NCBI RefSeq assembly: GCF_018131005.1
Contig: NZ_JAFCJK010000010.1
Location: 62,001 to 126,000 of the forward strand
DNA: 64,000 nt
Source: Bradyrhizobium lablabi
GTDB lineage: Bacteria; Pseudomonadota; Alphaproteobacteria; Rhizobiales; Xanthobacteraceae
Reading direction: 5' to 3'
Shown: one piece after another, positions 33,424-42,123 of the stretch
Numbering within the stretch: the stretch's first letter is position 1
Layout of the letters: each line of letters opens with the position of its first letter
Translations under genes and position numbers: made by a program
Notes under the pieces: model-generated
Told to the model about the DNA's origin: nothing
Databases searched by the model: none
The model's input: only the letters and a program-made list of their open reading frames with translations

Positions 33424-34623
33424 ATGCGCGCGCTGTGGCTCTGCCTGTTCGGTCTCGTGACGATGTGCTCCGACGTCGCGTTTGCCCAGATGAAACTTCA
33501 GCCCAAGGGCGGAGCCGGCGGTCCCGAGACGCGCTATTTCACCGCGATCGACGGCTTGATGGACGGCAATGCCGATGCGGTGCTGAAGGAGACGCGCCAG
33601 GGCAAAACGGTCACGGCAGCCGTGCTCGATGTCTGCTATCCCGCCGAAAAGGGCTCCGACCGCAAGGACCGCTTCATCGCCAACCTCGCCGTCAACGGCC
33701 AGACCCTTTCGGGCACCACGCAGAGCGTTGCCGACAAGCAGCCGGTCACCGTGAAACTGAACCGCAAGCAGACCGGCGACAGCTTTGAATTCCGCGGCCA
33801 GATCACGATCGGCCAGACCGTGACCGAGGTCGCCTCATCAGACAATTCCGACCTCAGCGAGAAGGAATTCCTCGACAACCAGACGACCGACGACGGCATC
33901 ACGCCGCAGCCTAAGGATTTCACCGAGGTCTCGCCGGAATCGGTCGGCGTGCGGGTCAAGCTCGATTCCGCGCGCGACTTCCTCAAGAGCCTGAAGGGCG
34001 AACCGGTCGAGGTCGGCGCCAGCAGCCTCGCCGTCTCGTGCGACGCGATGCGCGCCGGCGAGCAGACCATCAGCCTCACCGTCGATCCCGAGCGCGCCGC
34101 GGCGCTGCTCGCCAAGGCCAAATCCGCGCCGGGCGTGACCGCGGCGGGCTGGACCAGCGGCGTGGTCGAGATGGACCGCACCATCCGCTTTGCGCGCGCG
34201 GACTGGACGAGCGGCGACAGGATCAACAAGGACAAGATCGCGGCCGCAATCTCCAACGTGCTGGCAAGGACGCTGTCGGCCAAGCCGGCATCCGCATCGT
34301 GGGACCCGAACACCGGCAAGCTGAAACTGATCCTGAAGCGCCCGAGCCCGATCTATCCGGCACTCGGCCTCACCGAGAATGTCGAAGTCACGGCGCTGGT
34401 ATCATCCGACAAGCCGGGCGGTTCCGACCGGCTGATGCTGTGGGTCTCGAGCCCGGTGATATCAACGAGCGACGATGGCGCGGGACCGAAGCTGCACCTC
34501 TCGGAAGAGACCAGCGGTGACGAGGAGGGCGGCGAGCCAAGGGACGACAACGGCTCGATCGAGGCGCTCGCCAAGGAGTTTCGCGGCCAGCGCTGGGATG
34601 CCGACAACTCGGTGTGGAAATAG
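33424..34623 (+). CDS. Secreted protein of unknown function
   Basis: 399 residues with a signal peptide (cleavage after about Phe-Ala-Gln, residue 22). The mature protein is beta-rich and repetitive in style, with Lys-Gly-Gly-Ala-Gly-Gly-Pro-Glu-Thr-Arg-Tyr-Phe, Val-Leu-Asp-Val-Cys-Tyr-Pro-Ala-Glu, and a C-terminal acidic segment (Glu-Thr-Ser-Gly-Asp-Glu-Glu-Gly-Gly-Glu) before Phe-Arg-Gly-Gln-Arg-Trp-Asp. Only two Cys are seen in the mature part. I do not recognise a family. Codon use is like its neighbours. Confidence 0.75.
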   Translation: MRALWLCLFGLVTMCSDVAFAQMKLQPKGGAGGPETRYFTAIDGLMDGNADAVLKETRQGKTVTAAVLDVCYPAEKGSDRKDRFIANLAVNGQTLSGTTQSVADKQPVTVKLNRKQTGDSFEFRGQITIGQTVTEVASSDNSDLSEKEFLDNQTTDDGITPQPKDFTEVSPESVGVRVKLDSARDFLKSLKGEPVEVGASSLAVSCDAMRAGEQTISLTVDPERAAALLAKAKSAPGVTAAGWTSGVVEMDRTIRFARADWTSGDRINKDKIAAAISNVLARTLSAKPASASWDPNTGKLKLILKRPSPIYPALGLTENVEVTALVSSDKPGGSDRLMLWVSSPVISTSDDGAGPKLHLSEETSGDEEGGEPRDDNGSIEALAKEFRGQRWDADNSVWK

Positions 34624-34694
34624 CTCCTTCGTTGCTTTCGCGAAGACAGCGGCGTCCGCGTCTTCACTTGCAGAGCGACGTGGATGATCGTTGA

Positions 34695-34892
34695 TCAGGC
34701 CGCTCTTTTCGCGAGAGGCACGACGTTCTCGCGGGCTGCCTCGGAAGCGGGGTCCGGACCGGACTGGATCATCCCGTCGTCTCTTGCGAAAAACTCGGAA
34801 TATGAGTCGACCGCGGGACGATCGAACAGCGCTTGCAACTCGGGCCGAAGCCCCTCGCCGCGAAGCGCGGCGATCGAGTGGAATTCGCGCAT
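34695..34892 (-). CDS. Small hypothetical protein
   Basis: 65 residues starting MREFHSIAALRGEGLRPELQ at 34892, with AGGAG seven bases upstream on the same strand. The sequence continues with Phe-Asp-Arg-Pro-Ala-Val-Asp-Ser-Tyr-Ser-Glu-Phe-Phe-Ala-Arg-Asp-Asp-Gly-Met and a charged tail. It has no membrane helix. The good ribosome site and protein-like composition favour a real gene over the overlapping plus-strand frame. Function unknown. Confidence 0.55.
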   Translation of the reverse strand: MREFHSIAALRGEGLRPELQALFDRPAVDSYSEFFARDDGMIQSGPDPASEAARENVVPLAKRAA

Positions 34893-35069
34893 GGTGGACT
34901 CCTGTGTGTTGGAGGCATCGTAGGAGGTCCGAACCGGCGAGCCACCCGTTTCCCGAGCGACCAGGCGCCGAGATCTGCTCAATGCCGCTGCGCCGCAGTC
35001 CGGCCACCGATCGTTAAGACTCGATTTAGCTTCCGGGATCATCATCGCGTCGCGAACGTAGGTCACGCC

Positions 35070-35759
35070 ATGCAAGACGGTGAGCCGGGTATCATTGGAA
35101 GAATCTGGTCGAACGACGCGGCCGGCGGCCGGTTGCCGGAGCGGCCGGTGGACCTATGGGACTTCCCAAGCGCCACCCGCGATGAGGTTCTGATGGTGCG
35201 GGAGCCATTTGGCGATCGCATGCGCACGATGTCCCTGGTCGCAGCGGCGGTGGTGGCAAGTTTCGTGCTCGGATGGGTGGGGGCTCTGAACTGGCCTGAA
35301 TTCACCGGCGCGCTCGGCTCCGGCCAGATGGCACAGAAGGATACACCCGCCCCTCACGTTGCCGACGCGCGGCCCATCAGCAGGAGTAACGGCGCCCGAA
35401 GGACGGCGTCCACATATGATCCCGCTGTTACGGGAAGCATTCCCAGGCCCTCCCCGAGCATGTTGCCCGGCGCACGTCTGCCTGCGGCGGCAGCCGCCCC
35501 GGCAAATCCGGGCGATTCCGGCGTGGTGCTCGCGATGCGCCAACCGCTGGCGCCGGCGCCGGAAACGCGGCCGACCACGATTTCGGGATGGACGGTGATC
35601 GAGGTACGGGACGGAACTGCCGTTCTCGAGGGACCCGATGGCATCAAAATGGCCGCACGCGGCGACACGATCCCCGGTATCGGCCGCGTCGACTCGATCG
35701 TGCGCTGGGGCAATCGCTGGATCGTCGCTACCGCAAGCGGATTGATCGCGACGCCGTAG
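35070..35759 (+). CDS. Single-pass membrane protein of unknown function
   Basis: 229 residues. An N-terminal cytoplasmic part (Ile-Gly-Arg-Ile-Trp-Ser-Asn-Asp and Trp-Asp-Phe-Pro-Ser-Ala) of about 50 residues leads to one membrane helix (about 54-74). A Pro/Ala-rich linker follows, then a C-terminal domain Gly-Trp-Thr-Val-Ile-Glu-Val-Arg-Asp-Gly-Thr-Ala-Val-Leu-Glu-Gly-Pro-Asp-Gly with Gly-Asp-Thr-Ile-Pro-Gly-Ile-Gly-Arg-Val, recalling the small beta domains of GspC/PilP-type proteins. The last similarity is weak. The start at 35070 is the first plausible one; no strong ribosome site is seen. Confidence 0.68.
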   Translation: MQDGEPGIIGRIWSNDAAGGRLPERPVDLWDFPSATRDEVLMVREPFGDRMRTMSLVAAAVVASFVLGWVGALNWPEFTGALGSGQMAQKDTPAPHVADARPISRSNGARRTASTYDPAVTGSIPRPSPSMLPGARLPAAAAAPANPGDSGVVLAMRQPLAPAPETRPTTISGWTVIEVRDGTAVLEGPDGIKMAARGDTIPGIGRVDSIVRWGNRWIVATASGLIATP

Positions 35760-35793
35760 CCGCCGAAGGCCGCCGGGCGGCGTTGTCAGGCGA

Positions 35794-36207
35794 TCAATTG
35801 GTGTTGATGCGGAAGCGCAAGATCTTCGCGCCGGCCAGCGTGACGAAGTCGCCCTGCCGCTTCCAGCTCGTGGCCTCACCGAGCGCGGCGATCAGCTCGT
35901 CATCGGCCTGCGCGCGGTCCGCCGGGCAGTTGCGCGTCTCCATTGCACCGGGAACGAAGACGATGGTGTTGCCGGCGACCGAGAACTGGCCCTTGCCGCC
36001 CTTGCACCAGAGTTCGAGCACCACCTCGCCGTTGTCACCGATGTCGAGCGAGGGAATCTTCTTTGAGCCCGGCATGCGCGCGGCATCCAGCGTTATCTCG
36101 AGGCCGAACGGGAATTCCTCCTGGGCCCCCGCCGGGTTCGATCCACACGCCGCGACCATGAGCGCCAAGGCTGCGACGCCCCTCAAAATCCGCCCGACCG
36201 AAATCAT
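35794..36207 (-). CDS. META-domain lipoprotein (HslJ-like)
   Basis: 137 residues from ATG 36207 with GAGG about eight bases upstream. The signal peptide ends in Leu-Met-Val-Ala-Ala-Cys, a lipobox. The mature domain has Trp-Cys-Lys-Gly-Gly-Lys-Gly-Gln-Phe-Ser-Val, Ile-Val-Phe-Val-Pro-Gly-Ala-Met-Glu-Thr-Arg-Asn-Cys-Pro and a final Leu-Arg-Phe strand, the pattern of META/HslJ domains. Such proteins are envelope-associated and stress-linked in other bacteria. Confidence 0.72.
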   Translation of the reverse strand: MISVGRILRGVAALALMVAACGSNPAGAQEEFPFGLEITLDAARMPGSKKIPSLDIGDNGEVVLELWCKGGKGQFSVAGNTIVFVPGAMETRNCPADRAQADDELIAALGEATSWKRQGDFVTLAGAKILRFRINTN

Positions 36208-36355
36208 GCCACGCCCTCGAAATCGCACTTCGCCTCAGCATAATGGTTCCGCAAGACCGGTTGGCTCGCCTCCCTGTCACGCCCTGACGGGCGCCTTGTA
36301 TTGGACATGGACGCCCTTGGCCAGCTTGGGCGCGATAAAATTCCTCTGCAAAACC

Positions 36356-36388
36356 AAATCCCCGCGAGCTTGCCGCTCGCGGGGATTT
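36356..36388 (-). terminator. Rho-independent terminator after lldP
   Basis: AAATCCCCGCGAGC and GCTCGCGGGGATTT form a 14-base perfect stem around a TTGCC loop. On the minus strand it is followed by TTTGGTTTTG, as expected for the lactate permease gene ending at 36415. Confidence 0.9.
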
Positions 36389-36414
36389 GTCCGCCGATCG
36401 GGCAGGCGCCGCGC

Positions 36415-38079
36415 CTATTTCAGGACCATCAGCGTGAACGGGTAGACATAGGCTTGCAGCGTCACGAACAGGCCGACAAGGCAGGCCAGCACGATCGAGT
36501 GCCGGAACACGTAGCGCAGGATCGAACCTTCGTGGCCGTACCAGTTGGTCGCGGTCGAGGCGACCACGATCGATTGCGCATCGATCATCTTGCCCATCAC
36601 GCCGCCGGACGAGTTGGCGGCGGCCATCAGGATCGGCGACAGGCCCAGCTGTTCGGACGTGATCCTCTGCAGATTGCCGAACAGCACGTTCGACGCGGTA
36701 TCCGATCCGGTCAGCGCGACACCCAACCAGCCGAGCAGCGTGCCGAAGAAGGGATAGAGCACGCCAGTCGCCGCGAAGGCGAGGCCAAGCGTTGCGTCGA
36801 CGCCGGACAGCCGTGTCAACGTGCCGATCGCGAGCATCGCCGAGATCGTGATCAGCGAGATCGCGCACAGGCGGATGGTGCGGCCGTATTCCGCGATCAG
36901 TTTGATCGGCGAGAAGCCCATCAGCAGACCCGAGATGATCGCCGCGATCAGCATGCCGGTGCCGGTGAAGGACAGGTAGGTGAAGCCGAACACGGCGCCT
37001 TCCGGCGTCGGCTTGGCCGCCACCGGCGGCACCTTGTTGATCAGCTTGTCGAGCTCCGGCACCGGATAGTTCCAGACGAAGTTCACGTTCGCCCAGGACT
37101 TGAAGGCGCCGTTGCCCCAGATCAGCATCAGGATGCAGACGATGATCCAAGGCAGCAATGCGCTCCACATTTCGGATTGCGTCAGCGGTGTCCTGTCGAA
37201 CGGCTTCGCCGCCGTCATGGTCGCGGCCGAGTTATCGTGGTGCCGCAGCGCCGGCGACAGCCAGAGCTCCCTCGGCTGCCAGACCCTCAGGAACAGGATC
37301 AGCGCACCCATCGAGATCAGCGATGCGCCGATGTCGACGATCCAGGGGTTGATGTAGTTCGAGATCACGAATTGCGGGACGGCGAACGCGACGCCGGTGA
37401 CCAGGATCGCCGGCCAGACCTCCTTCATGCCGCGCCAGCCTGCGAACGCCCACACCACCCAGAACGGCACGATCAGCGAGAACACCGGCAATTGCCGGCC
37501 GACCATCGCGCCGAGGACGTAGGGGTCAAGGCCGGTGACGGAAGCGAGGCCCAGGATCGGCGTGCCCAGGGCACCGTAGGCAACGGGCGCAGTATTGGCG
37601 ATCAGCGACAGGCCGGAGGCTGCGAGCGGCGAGAAGCCGAGCCCGATCAGCACCGCGCCGGTGATCGCGACCGGTGTGCCGAAGCCGGAGGCACCCTCGA
37701 AGAAGGCGCCGAACGAGAACGCGATCAGGAGGAGTTGCAGGCGCCGGTCCTCGGTGACGCCGCCGACCGCCCGCTTCAACAGTTCGAAGCGGCCAGTCGC
37801 CACCGTGACCTGGTAGAGGAAGATGACGTTGAGCACGATCCAGCCGATCGGGAAGAAGCCGGTGACGACGCCGAGCAGCGTGGCGCGGATCGACATGTTC
37901 GCGGGCATCGTGAAGATGAAGATCGTGATCAGGTTGGTCACGACCACGGCGATGATGGCGGCGATGTGCGCCTTGACCCTGCCGCTGGCGATCAGCACCA
38001 GCAGCGTGACTACCGGAATGGCGGCCGCGATGGTCGACAGCGCTGCGTTTCCGAGCGGGTTGTAAACTTGGTTCCACAT
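36415..38079 (-). CDS. lldP: L-lactate permease
   Basis: 554 residues, normal for LldP/LctP, with about a dozen or more membrane helices. It begins MWNQVYNPLGN, the typical family start, with GGAGGAGG upstream, so 38079 is preferred over 38097. Seen: Phe-Phe-Glu-Gly-Ala-Ser-Gly-Phe-Gly-Thr-Pro-Val-Ala, Asn-Thr-Ala-Pro-Val-Ala-Tyr-Gly-Ala-Leu-Gly-Thr-Pro and Ala-Asn-Ser-Ser-Gly-Gly-Val-Met-Gly-Lys-Met. It imports lactate (and often glycolate) with protons. The glycolate oxidase genes at 42.7-47.7 kb make glycolate a relevant substrate, by inference. Confidence 0.95.
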   Translation of the reverse strand: MWNQVYNPLGNAALSTIAAAIPVVTLLVLIASGRVKAHIAAIIAVVVTNLITIFIFTMPANMSIRATLLGVVTGFFPIGWIVLNVIFLYQVTVATGRFELLKRAVGGVTEDRRLQLLLIAFSFGAFFEGASGFGTPVAITGAVLIGLGFSPLAASGLSLIANTAPVAYGALGTPILGLASVTGLDPYVLGAMVGRQLPVFSLIVPFWVVWAFAGWRGMKEVWPAILVTGVAFAVPQFVISNYINPWIVDIGASLISMGALILFLRVWQPRELWLSPALRHHDNSAATMTAAKPFDRTPLTQSEMWSALLPWIIVCILMLIWGNGAFKSWANVNFVWNYPVPELDKLINKVPPVAAKPTPEGAVFGFTYLSFTGTGMLIAAIISGLLMGFSPIKLIAEYGRTIRLCAISLITISAMLAIGTLTRLSGVDATLGLAFAATGVLYPFFGTLLGWLGVALTGSDTASNVLFGNLQRITSEQLGLSPILMAAANSSGGVMGKMIDAQSIVVASTATNWYGHEGSILRYVFRHSIVLACLVGLFVTLQAYVYPFTLMVLK

Positions 38080-38387
38080 GTTCGGCCTCCTCCCCACGCA
38101 ACTTGCGGTGCGCTGGCCGGCGTGAACGGTCCGGGCGCTGCTGGCGTGATCGCGGGTGTCAGTGGATGTGCCAACCCCGGTTCGCGGATCGACGATCCGA
38201 AAATTCGCTCACATCGTCGCCGCGACCTGAAGGTCCCCGCCCCTCGCCGTTCCCGCCATGCTAGGATTGACTCCAACGGCGGGACAAGCCAACGCTTGCA
38301 TGCCGACCTACGACTTTGGTCTAGGTCGTTTCCGATTGTCCCGATTTTTCAGGCCTTTGCGGGCCATCCCCCCGGAGACGATAATCT
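38080..38387. promoter_or_regulatory. Divergent promoter region lldP / BclA-like gene with 7-1-7 palindrome
   Basis: The 308-base gap between divergent genes contains the perfect palindrome CGGATCG-A-CGATCCG at 38185-38199, a plausible regulator site. No gene was seen here. Promoter elements are not clear enough to call. Confidence 0.5.
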
Positions 38388-40130
38388 GTGAACAACATTC
38401 GCTCGACGCTCGCAACGGTGTGGCGCATCGCGACGCCCTATTTCAACTCCGAGGACAAATGGGCGGGCCGCAGCCTGCTCGGGGCGGTGATCTTGATCGA
38501 GCTTCTGCTCGTCGGCAACGACGTGCTGGTCAACCAATGGCGCAACCGCTTCTACAATGCGCTGCAGAACAAGGATTGGGACGGCTTCAAGCGCGAGATG
38601 CTGGTGTTTTGCGCGCTCGCTTCCATTTCGGTCGTGCTTGGCGTCTATCAGCTCTATCTGAACCAGTGGCTCCAGATCCGCTGGCGCAACTGGATGACCA
38701 ACAAATATCTGGCCGGCTGGATGCACGGCGCGAATCACTACCGCATGCAGCTCGCCGGCGACGCGGCCGACAACCCCGACCAGCGCATGAGCGATGACGT
38801 CAAGCTGTTCGTCAGCCAGACGCTCGCGATCGGCGTCGGCCTGTTGAGCTCGATCGTTTCGCTCGCGTCTTTCGTGGTCATCCTCTGGGGGCTGTCGGCG
38901 GCGGCGCCGTTCCTGCTGTTCGGCGGTGATTTCTCAATTCCCGGCTATCTGGTGTGGGCGGCGCTGATCTACGCGATATTCGGCACGATCCTGACGCAGT
39001 GGATCGGTTCGCCGCTGGTCAACCTCAATTTCGACCAGCAACGCCTGGAAGCCGATTTCCGTTTCAACCTGGTGCGGGTTCGCGAGAATTCCGAACAGAT
39101 CGCGCTGCTCAAGGGCGAACCGGCGGAGCACGAGCGGTTGTCGGAGCGGTTCGCCCGGGTCATCGGCAACTGGTACGGCATCATGAGCCGGACCAAGCGG
39201 TTGACCGCCTTCACGCAAAGCTATGCGCAGGCCGCCGTGGTGTTTCCCTTCGTGCTGGCCGCGCCCGCCTTTTTCGCCGACAAGATCCAGCTCGGAGCGC
39301 TGCTGCAGACCTCGGAAGCCTTCGGCAAGGTGCAGGATGCGCTCTCCTTCTTCGTCTCGGTCTACCGCACCATGGCCGAATGGCGCGCGGTGGTCGCCCG
39401 CCTCGACGGGTTCGAGGGCACGATCGGGAGCGCCGAAAAGCTCGCCAGCGATCCCGCCTCGATTCGCACTGCGCCCGCGGCCGGTGCCGAGATCACCCTG
39501 CCGCAACTGCTGGTCAGGTTGCCGAACGGCGCGCCGCTGGTGTCGGCGAACCATTTCAGTTTCCGTCCCGGCGAGCGGACACTGGTCACCGGCCCCTCCG
39601 GCGCCGGCAAGTCGACGCTGTTTCGCGCGGTCGCCGGCATCTGGCCATTCGGCAACGGCGCGATCGAGATCCCCACCGACGCGGCGTTGATGATGCTGCC
39701 GCAACGCCCGTATCTGCCGATCGGCTCGCTGCATGCGGCCGTCGTCTATCCGGGCGAAGCCGCGCAATATGATGCGGGGCGGGTCGGCGACGTGCTCGCC
39801 GCCGTCGGCCTGCCGCAGCTCGCCACGCGGCTCGACGAGGAGGCGCACTGGAACCGGATGCTCTCGCTCGGCGAGCAGCAGCGGCTCGGCATTGCGCGGG
39901 CACTGTTGCATGCGCCGAACTTCCTGTTCCTCGACGAAGCGACTGCGTCGCTCGACGAGCCGTCGGAGGCGGCGCTCTACAGGCTCGTCACCGAACGGCT
40001 CCCGGCGACCACGATCGTATCGATCGGGCACCGCTCGACCCTTGACACCTTCCACGAGCGAAAGGTCGCGCTGGTTCGCGACGGCGACCGCTTCACCTTG
40101 CGCGACGCCACCAGGGTCGCAGCGTCATAG
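38388..40130 (+). CDS. SbmA/BacA-like peptide transporter fused to ABC ATPase (BclA-like)
   Basis: 580 residues from a GTG with GGAG upstream. The N-terminal half has about six membrane helices with the SbmA/BacA signature region (Trp-Arg-Asn-Arg-Phe-Tyr-Asn-Ala-Leu-Gln, Gln-Arg-Met-Ser-Asp-Asp). The C-terminal half is an ABC ATPase: Walker A Gly-Pro-Ser-Gly-Ala-Gly-Lys-Ser-Thr (402-410), a Leu-Gly-Glu-Gln-Gln-Arg signature (Leu-Gly-Glu-Gln-Gln in place of Leu-Ser-Gly-Gly-Gln) and Walker B Leu-Phe-Leu-Asp-Glu-Ala-Thr. Such fused proteins (YddA, BclA) take up peptides or vitamin B12; BclA of Bradyrhizobium is needed for nodule peptide tolerance. Orthology to BclA is inference. Confidence 0.88.
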   Translation: MNNIRSTLATVWRIATPYFNSEDKWAGRSLLGAVILIELLLVGNDVLVNQWRNRFYNALQNKDWDGFKREMLVFCALASISVVLGVYQLYLNQWLQIRWRNWMTNKYLAGWMHGANHYRMQLAGDAADNPDQRMSDDVKLFVSQTLAIGVGLLSSIVSLASFVVILWGLSAAAPFLLFGGDFSIPGYLVWAALIYAIFGTILTQWIGSPLVNLNFDQQRLEADFRFNLVRVRENSEQIALLKGEPAEHERLSERFARVIGNWYGIMSRTKRLTAFTQSYAQAAVVFPFVLAAPAFFADKIQLGALLQTSEAFGKVQDALSFFVSVYRTMAEWRAVVARLDGFEGTIGSAEKLASDPASIRTAPAAGAEITLPQLLVRLPNGAPLVSANHFSFRPGERTLVTGPSGAGKSTLFRAVAGIWPFGNGAIEIPTDAALMMLPQRPYLPIGSLHAAVVYPGEAAQYDAGRVGDVLAAVGLPQLATRLDEEAHWNRMLSLGEQQRLGIARALLHAPNFLFLDEATASLDEPSEAALYRLVTERLPATTIVSIGHRSTLDTFHERKVALVRDGDRFTLRDATRVAAS

Positions 40131-40139
40131 GTCTCGCCA

Positions 40140-40646
40140 TCAGCGGGGCGGCCGCGGCCAGAACCTGCGGCTGACCCAGCGGTGCCAGGAATACGCAAAG
40201 GCCGCGAGCAGCAACGCGCCGGCGAGCACCGGTGCGAGCAGGAACGACCATGGCAGATTGTGCGAAACGACCAGCAGCGGGTTGATCCCGGCGGGCGGAT
40301 GGAAGGTGTCGGTCAGGTACATCGCGAGGATGGCGAGGCCGACCGCGAGCGCGGCCGCCCAGGAGTGCGGACCGGTCAGCCACAGCACGACAAGGCCGAC
40401 CAGGGCCGACACCACGTGACCGCCTATCAAGGCACGCGGTTGCGCCGGTTCGACCTCCGGCGATCCCACCACCAGCACGATCGAGGTCGCGAACGGGATC
40501 GCCGCCAGCGGGTAATGCGCGCTCACCGAAAACCACTCCATGGTGCCGATGGCGATCGCACCGCCAAGGCCGGCCACCGTGCCGGCGATGAGATCGCGGC
40601 GCAACTTGTTCGTTCCGGCTGCCGTCCGCGGCAGATCCATTTTCAT
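40140..40646 (-). CDS. HPP family membrane protein
   Basis: 168 residues with four to five membrane helices. The family name motif is present: Asp-Thr-Phe-His-Pro-Pro-Ala-Gly-Ile-Asn-Pro-Leu. HPP proteins are putative transporters, nitrite transport having been proposed for plant and cyanobacterial members. It converges with the BclA-like gene, stops lying 10 bases apart. Start at 40646 gives Met-Lys-Met-Asp-Leu-Pro-Arg. Confidence 0.88.
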   Translation of the reverse strand: MKMDLPRTAAGTNKLRRDLIAGTVAGLGGAIAIGTMEWFSVSAHYPLAAIPFATSIVLVVGSPEVEPAQPRALIGGHVVSALVGLVVLWLTGPHSWAAALAVGLAILAMYLTDTFHPPAGINPLLVVSHNLPWSFLLAPVLAGALLLAAFAYSWHRWVSRRFWPRPPR

Positions 40647-40665
40647 TCGACGTCCTCGCTAGAAA

Positions 40666-40700
40666 CAAAAAGGGCGGCAGATCGCTCTGCCGCCCCCTTA
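40666..40700 (-). terminator. Rho-independent terminator after TorF-type OMP gene
   Basis: GGGCGGCAG and CTGCCGCCC enclose a 6-base loop; on the minus strand the stem is followed by TTTTTGTTTC. It lies 18 bases after the stop of the outer-membrane protein gene at 40718. Confidence 0.9.
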
Positions 40701-40717
40701 TCTTTGGAGGAAAAATC

Positions 40718-41731
40718 TTACTTCAAGTTGCTCAGCGCGGTCAGGTCAGCCGAGAGCTTGGCGATGCCGGCGGCGCCGCACCAGTTGGAGCCGACGCCAG
40801 TCGGGTTGATGTTGCTGAAGCTGTTGTTGAAGCTCGATGTGTAGTCGCTGGTGAACGCGTTGCAATCGGCCTTCGACAGATTGGTGTCGGAGTAGCGCAG
40901 ATCGAGCGTGAACACCTTGTAGGTGAAGCCGATGCCGATATTCCAGGTGTTGTAGTCGGGTTCTTTGATGCCGTTCGGGAATGGGCCGGCAAATCCCGGC
41001 GCGGCAAACGAGGTGCCATAGAAGGAGTCCGAGGTGCCGAACCACTGACGGCCGAACTCGCCGGAGATGTACATGCCGACACCGCTGGTCCCGAAGATGG
41101 TGCTTGGCGCAGTCCATTTGCCGATGATCGAGGTGTAGTTGCCCCAGGAGCCGAGGTTCAGGAAGTTTGGCGAGTAGTACTCGTTCAGGGTGAACGCCCA
41201 GTTTTCATTCACGTTGTAGGTGAACTTGCCGTAGACTTCGAAGAAGCTCGCATCCCTCTTCGCGACGTTGCCGTTCGGCAGGAAGTTGGCCGCGCATTCC
41301 GGGCTCAGCGGGTTGCCAGCGGCGTCGGCGGGCGCGCCGAAGAAGCAGGTTCCGCCGGGGTACAGGTAACCCCACACGCCGATGTCCAATACGAAGGCGC
41401 CGAAGGTCGGGCGGATACCGCCGTAGACATCGATTTCGGCCGCGGCGCGGTTCGGGAACGAGATGCTCTCTCCGGCCACGCCGATGTAGAACTGCAAGTC
41501 CTTGGTGACGTTGTAGCGCGGCTCGAAATAGGCGGCGACCGACGGGTTGTGGTTGGATTGGGTGATGCCGCGGAAGATATAGTCGTTCATGATGGCGCTG
41601 CCGAAGGCGAAATCCCAGGGCTCGAATGGGGGCGGGGGCGGTGCCTTGACGGCCTTCACCGTCATATCGGCAGCCATCGCCGAGCCCGAAATCATTGCTA
41701 GCGCCGTTGCTAACAAGGCTAGTTTCTTCAT
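40718..41731 (-). CDS. TorF-type outer-membrane beta-barrel protein
   Basis: 337 residues from ATG 41731 with GGGGA six bases upstream. A signal peptide (cleavage after Ala-Met-Ala-Ala, about residue 21) leads to a Pro-rich start and a beta-rich chain: Asp-Phe-Ala-Phe-Gly-Ser-Ala-Ile-Met-Asn-Asp-Tyr-Ile-Phe-Arg-Gly-Ile-Thr-Gln-Ser, which is the TIGR02001/TorF signature, and alternating aromatic strands with Asn. Four Cys are in the loops. Such proteins are abundant outer-membrane proteins of alphaproteobacteria with unclear substrates. Confidence 0.88.
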   Translation of the reverse strand: MKKLALLATALAMISGSAMAADMTVKAVKAPPPPPFEPWDFAFGSAIMNDYIFRGITQSNHNPSVAAYFEPRYNVTKDLQFYIGVAGESISFPNRAAAEIDVYGGIRPTFGAFVLDIGVWGYLYPGGTCFFGAPADAAGNPLSPECAANFLPNGNVAKRDASFFEVYGKFTYNVNENWAFTLNEYYSPNFLNLGSWGNYTSIIGKWTAPSTIFGTSGVGMYISGEFGRQWFGTSDSFYGTSFAAPGFAGPFPNGIKEPDYNTWNIGIGFTYKVFTLDLRYSDTNLSKADCNAFTSDYTSSFNNSFSNINPTGVGSNWCGAAGIAKLSADLTALSNLK

Positions 41732-42050
41732 GATGATCCCCATCGCTTTCTGAACAATCGGTTCCGGCGGCCCCCGGGCAAACGACAACCGACTGCAACC
41801 AAATTTTGCGTGATCAATGTGAAGTGCGCAGACAATCTGTTGAAGCCAAAAAGACAAGCATCTGCTGACTTTTTGGGCTCGATGACGGTCCGGCGTCGCA
41901 TTGATTGGCGAGTGTTGCTTCCGGACAACAAAATCCGGTGCCGCAGCCCAGATCGGACGTAGGGAACGTCGAGCGCGTGCAGGACGCAAAGACCTCGTTC
42001 GGCGAATCGCCGTACCCGCAAGTCCGCGGACCGTCCTGACGACGGAGCGC
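41732..42050. other. 319-base intergenic region upstream of the TorF-type gene
   Basis: This stretch should hold the promoter of the minus-strand TorF-type gene. It includes short AT-rich patches near 41810-41825 but no operator, RNA gene or convincing frame was recognised. Confidence 0.5.
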
Positions 42051-42082
42051 AAAAAAGCCGCAGCGGCGAGCCGCTGCGGCCT
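42051..42082 (-). terminator. Rho-independent terminator after histone-like gene
   Basis: GCCGCAGCGG and CCGCTGCGGC form a 10-base stem with a CGAG loop; on the minus strand TTTTTT follows. It ends transcription of the Lys-rich protein gene ending at 42124. Confidence 0.92.
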
Positions 42083-42123
42083 GGCAATCGATCCGGACAG
42101 AGGCGTTGAAGAGTCGCCTGTCC

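Noticed and set aside
36301..38391. 696-residue plus-strand frame opposite lldP
   Set aside because: It is rich in Arg, Asp, Gln and His, has no domain, and mirrors the lactate permease, whose membrane helices and motifs are clear. High GC creates long antisense frames.
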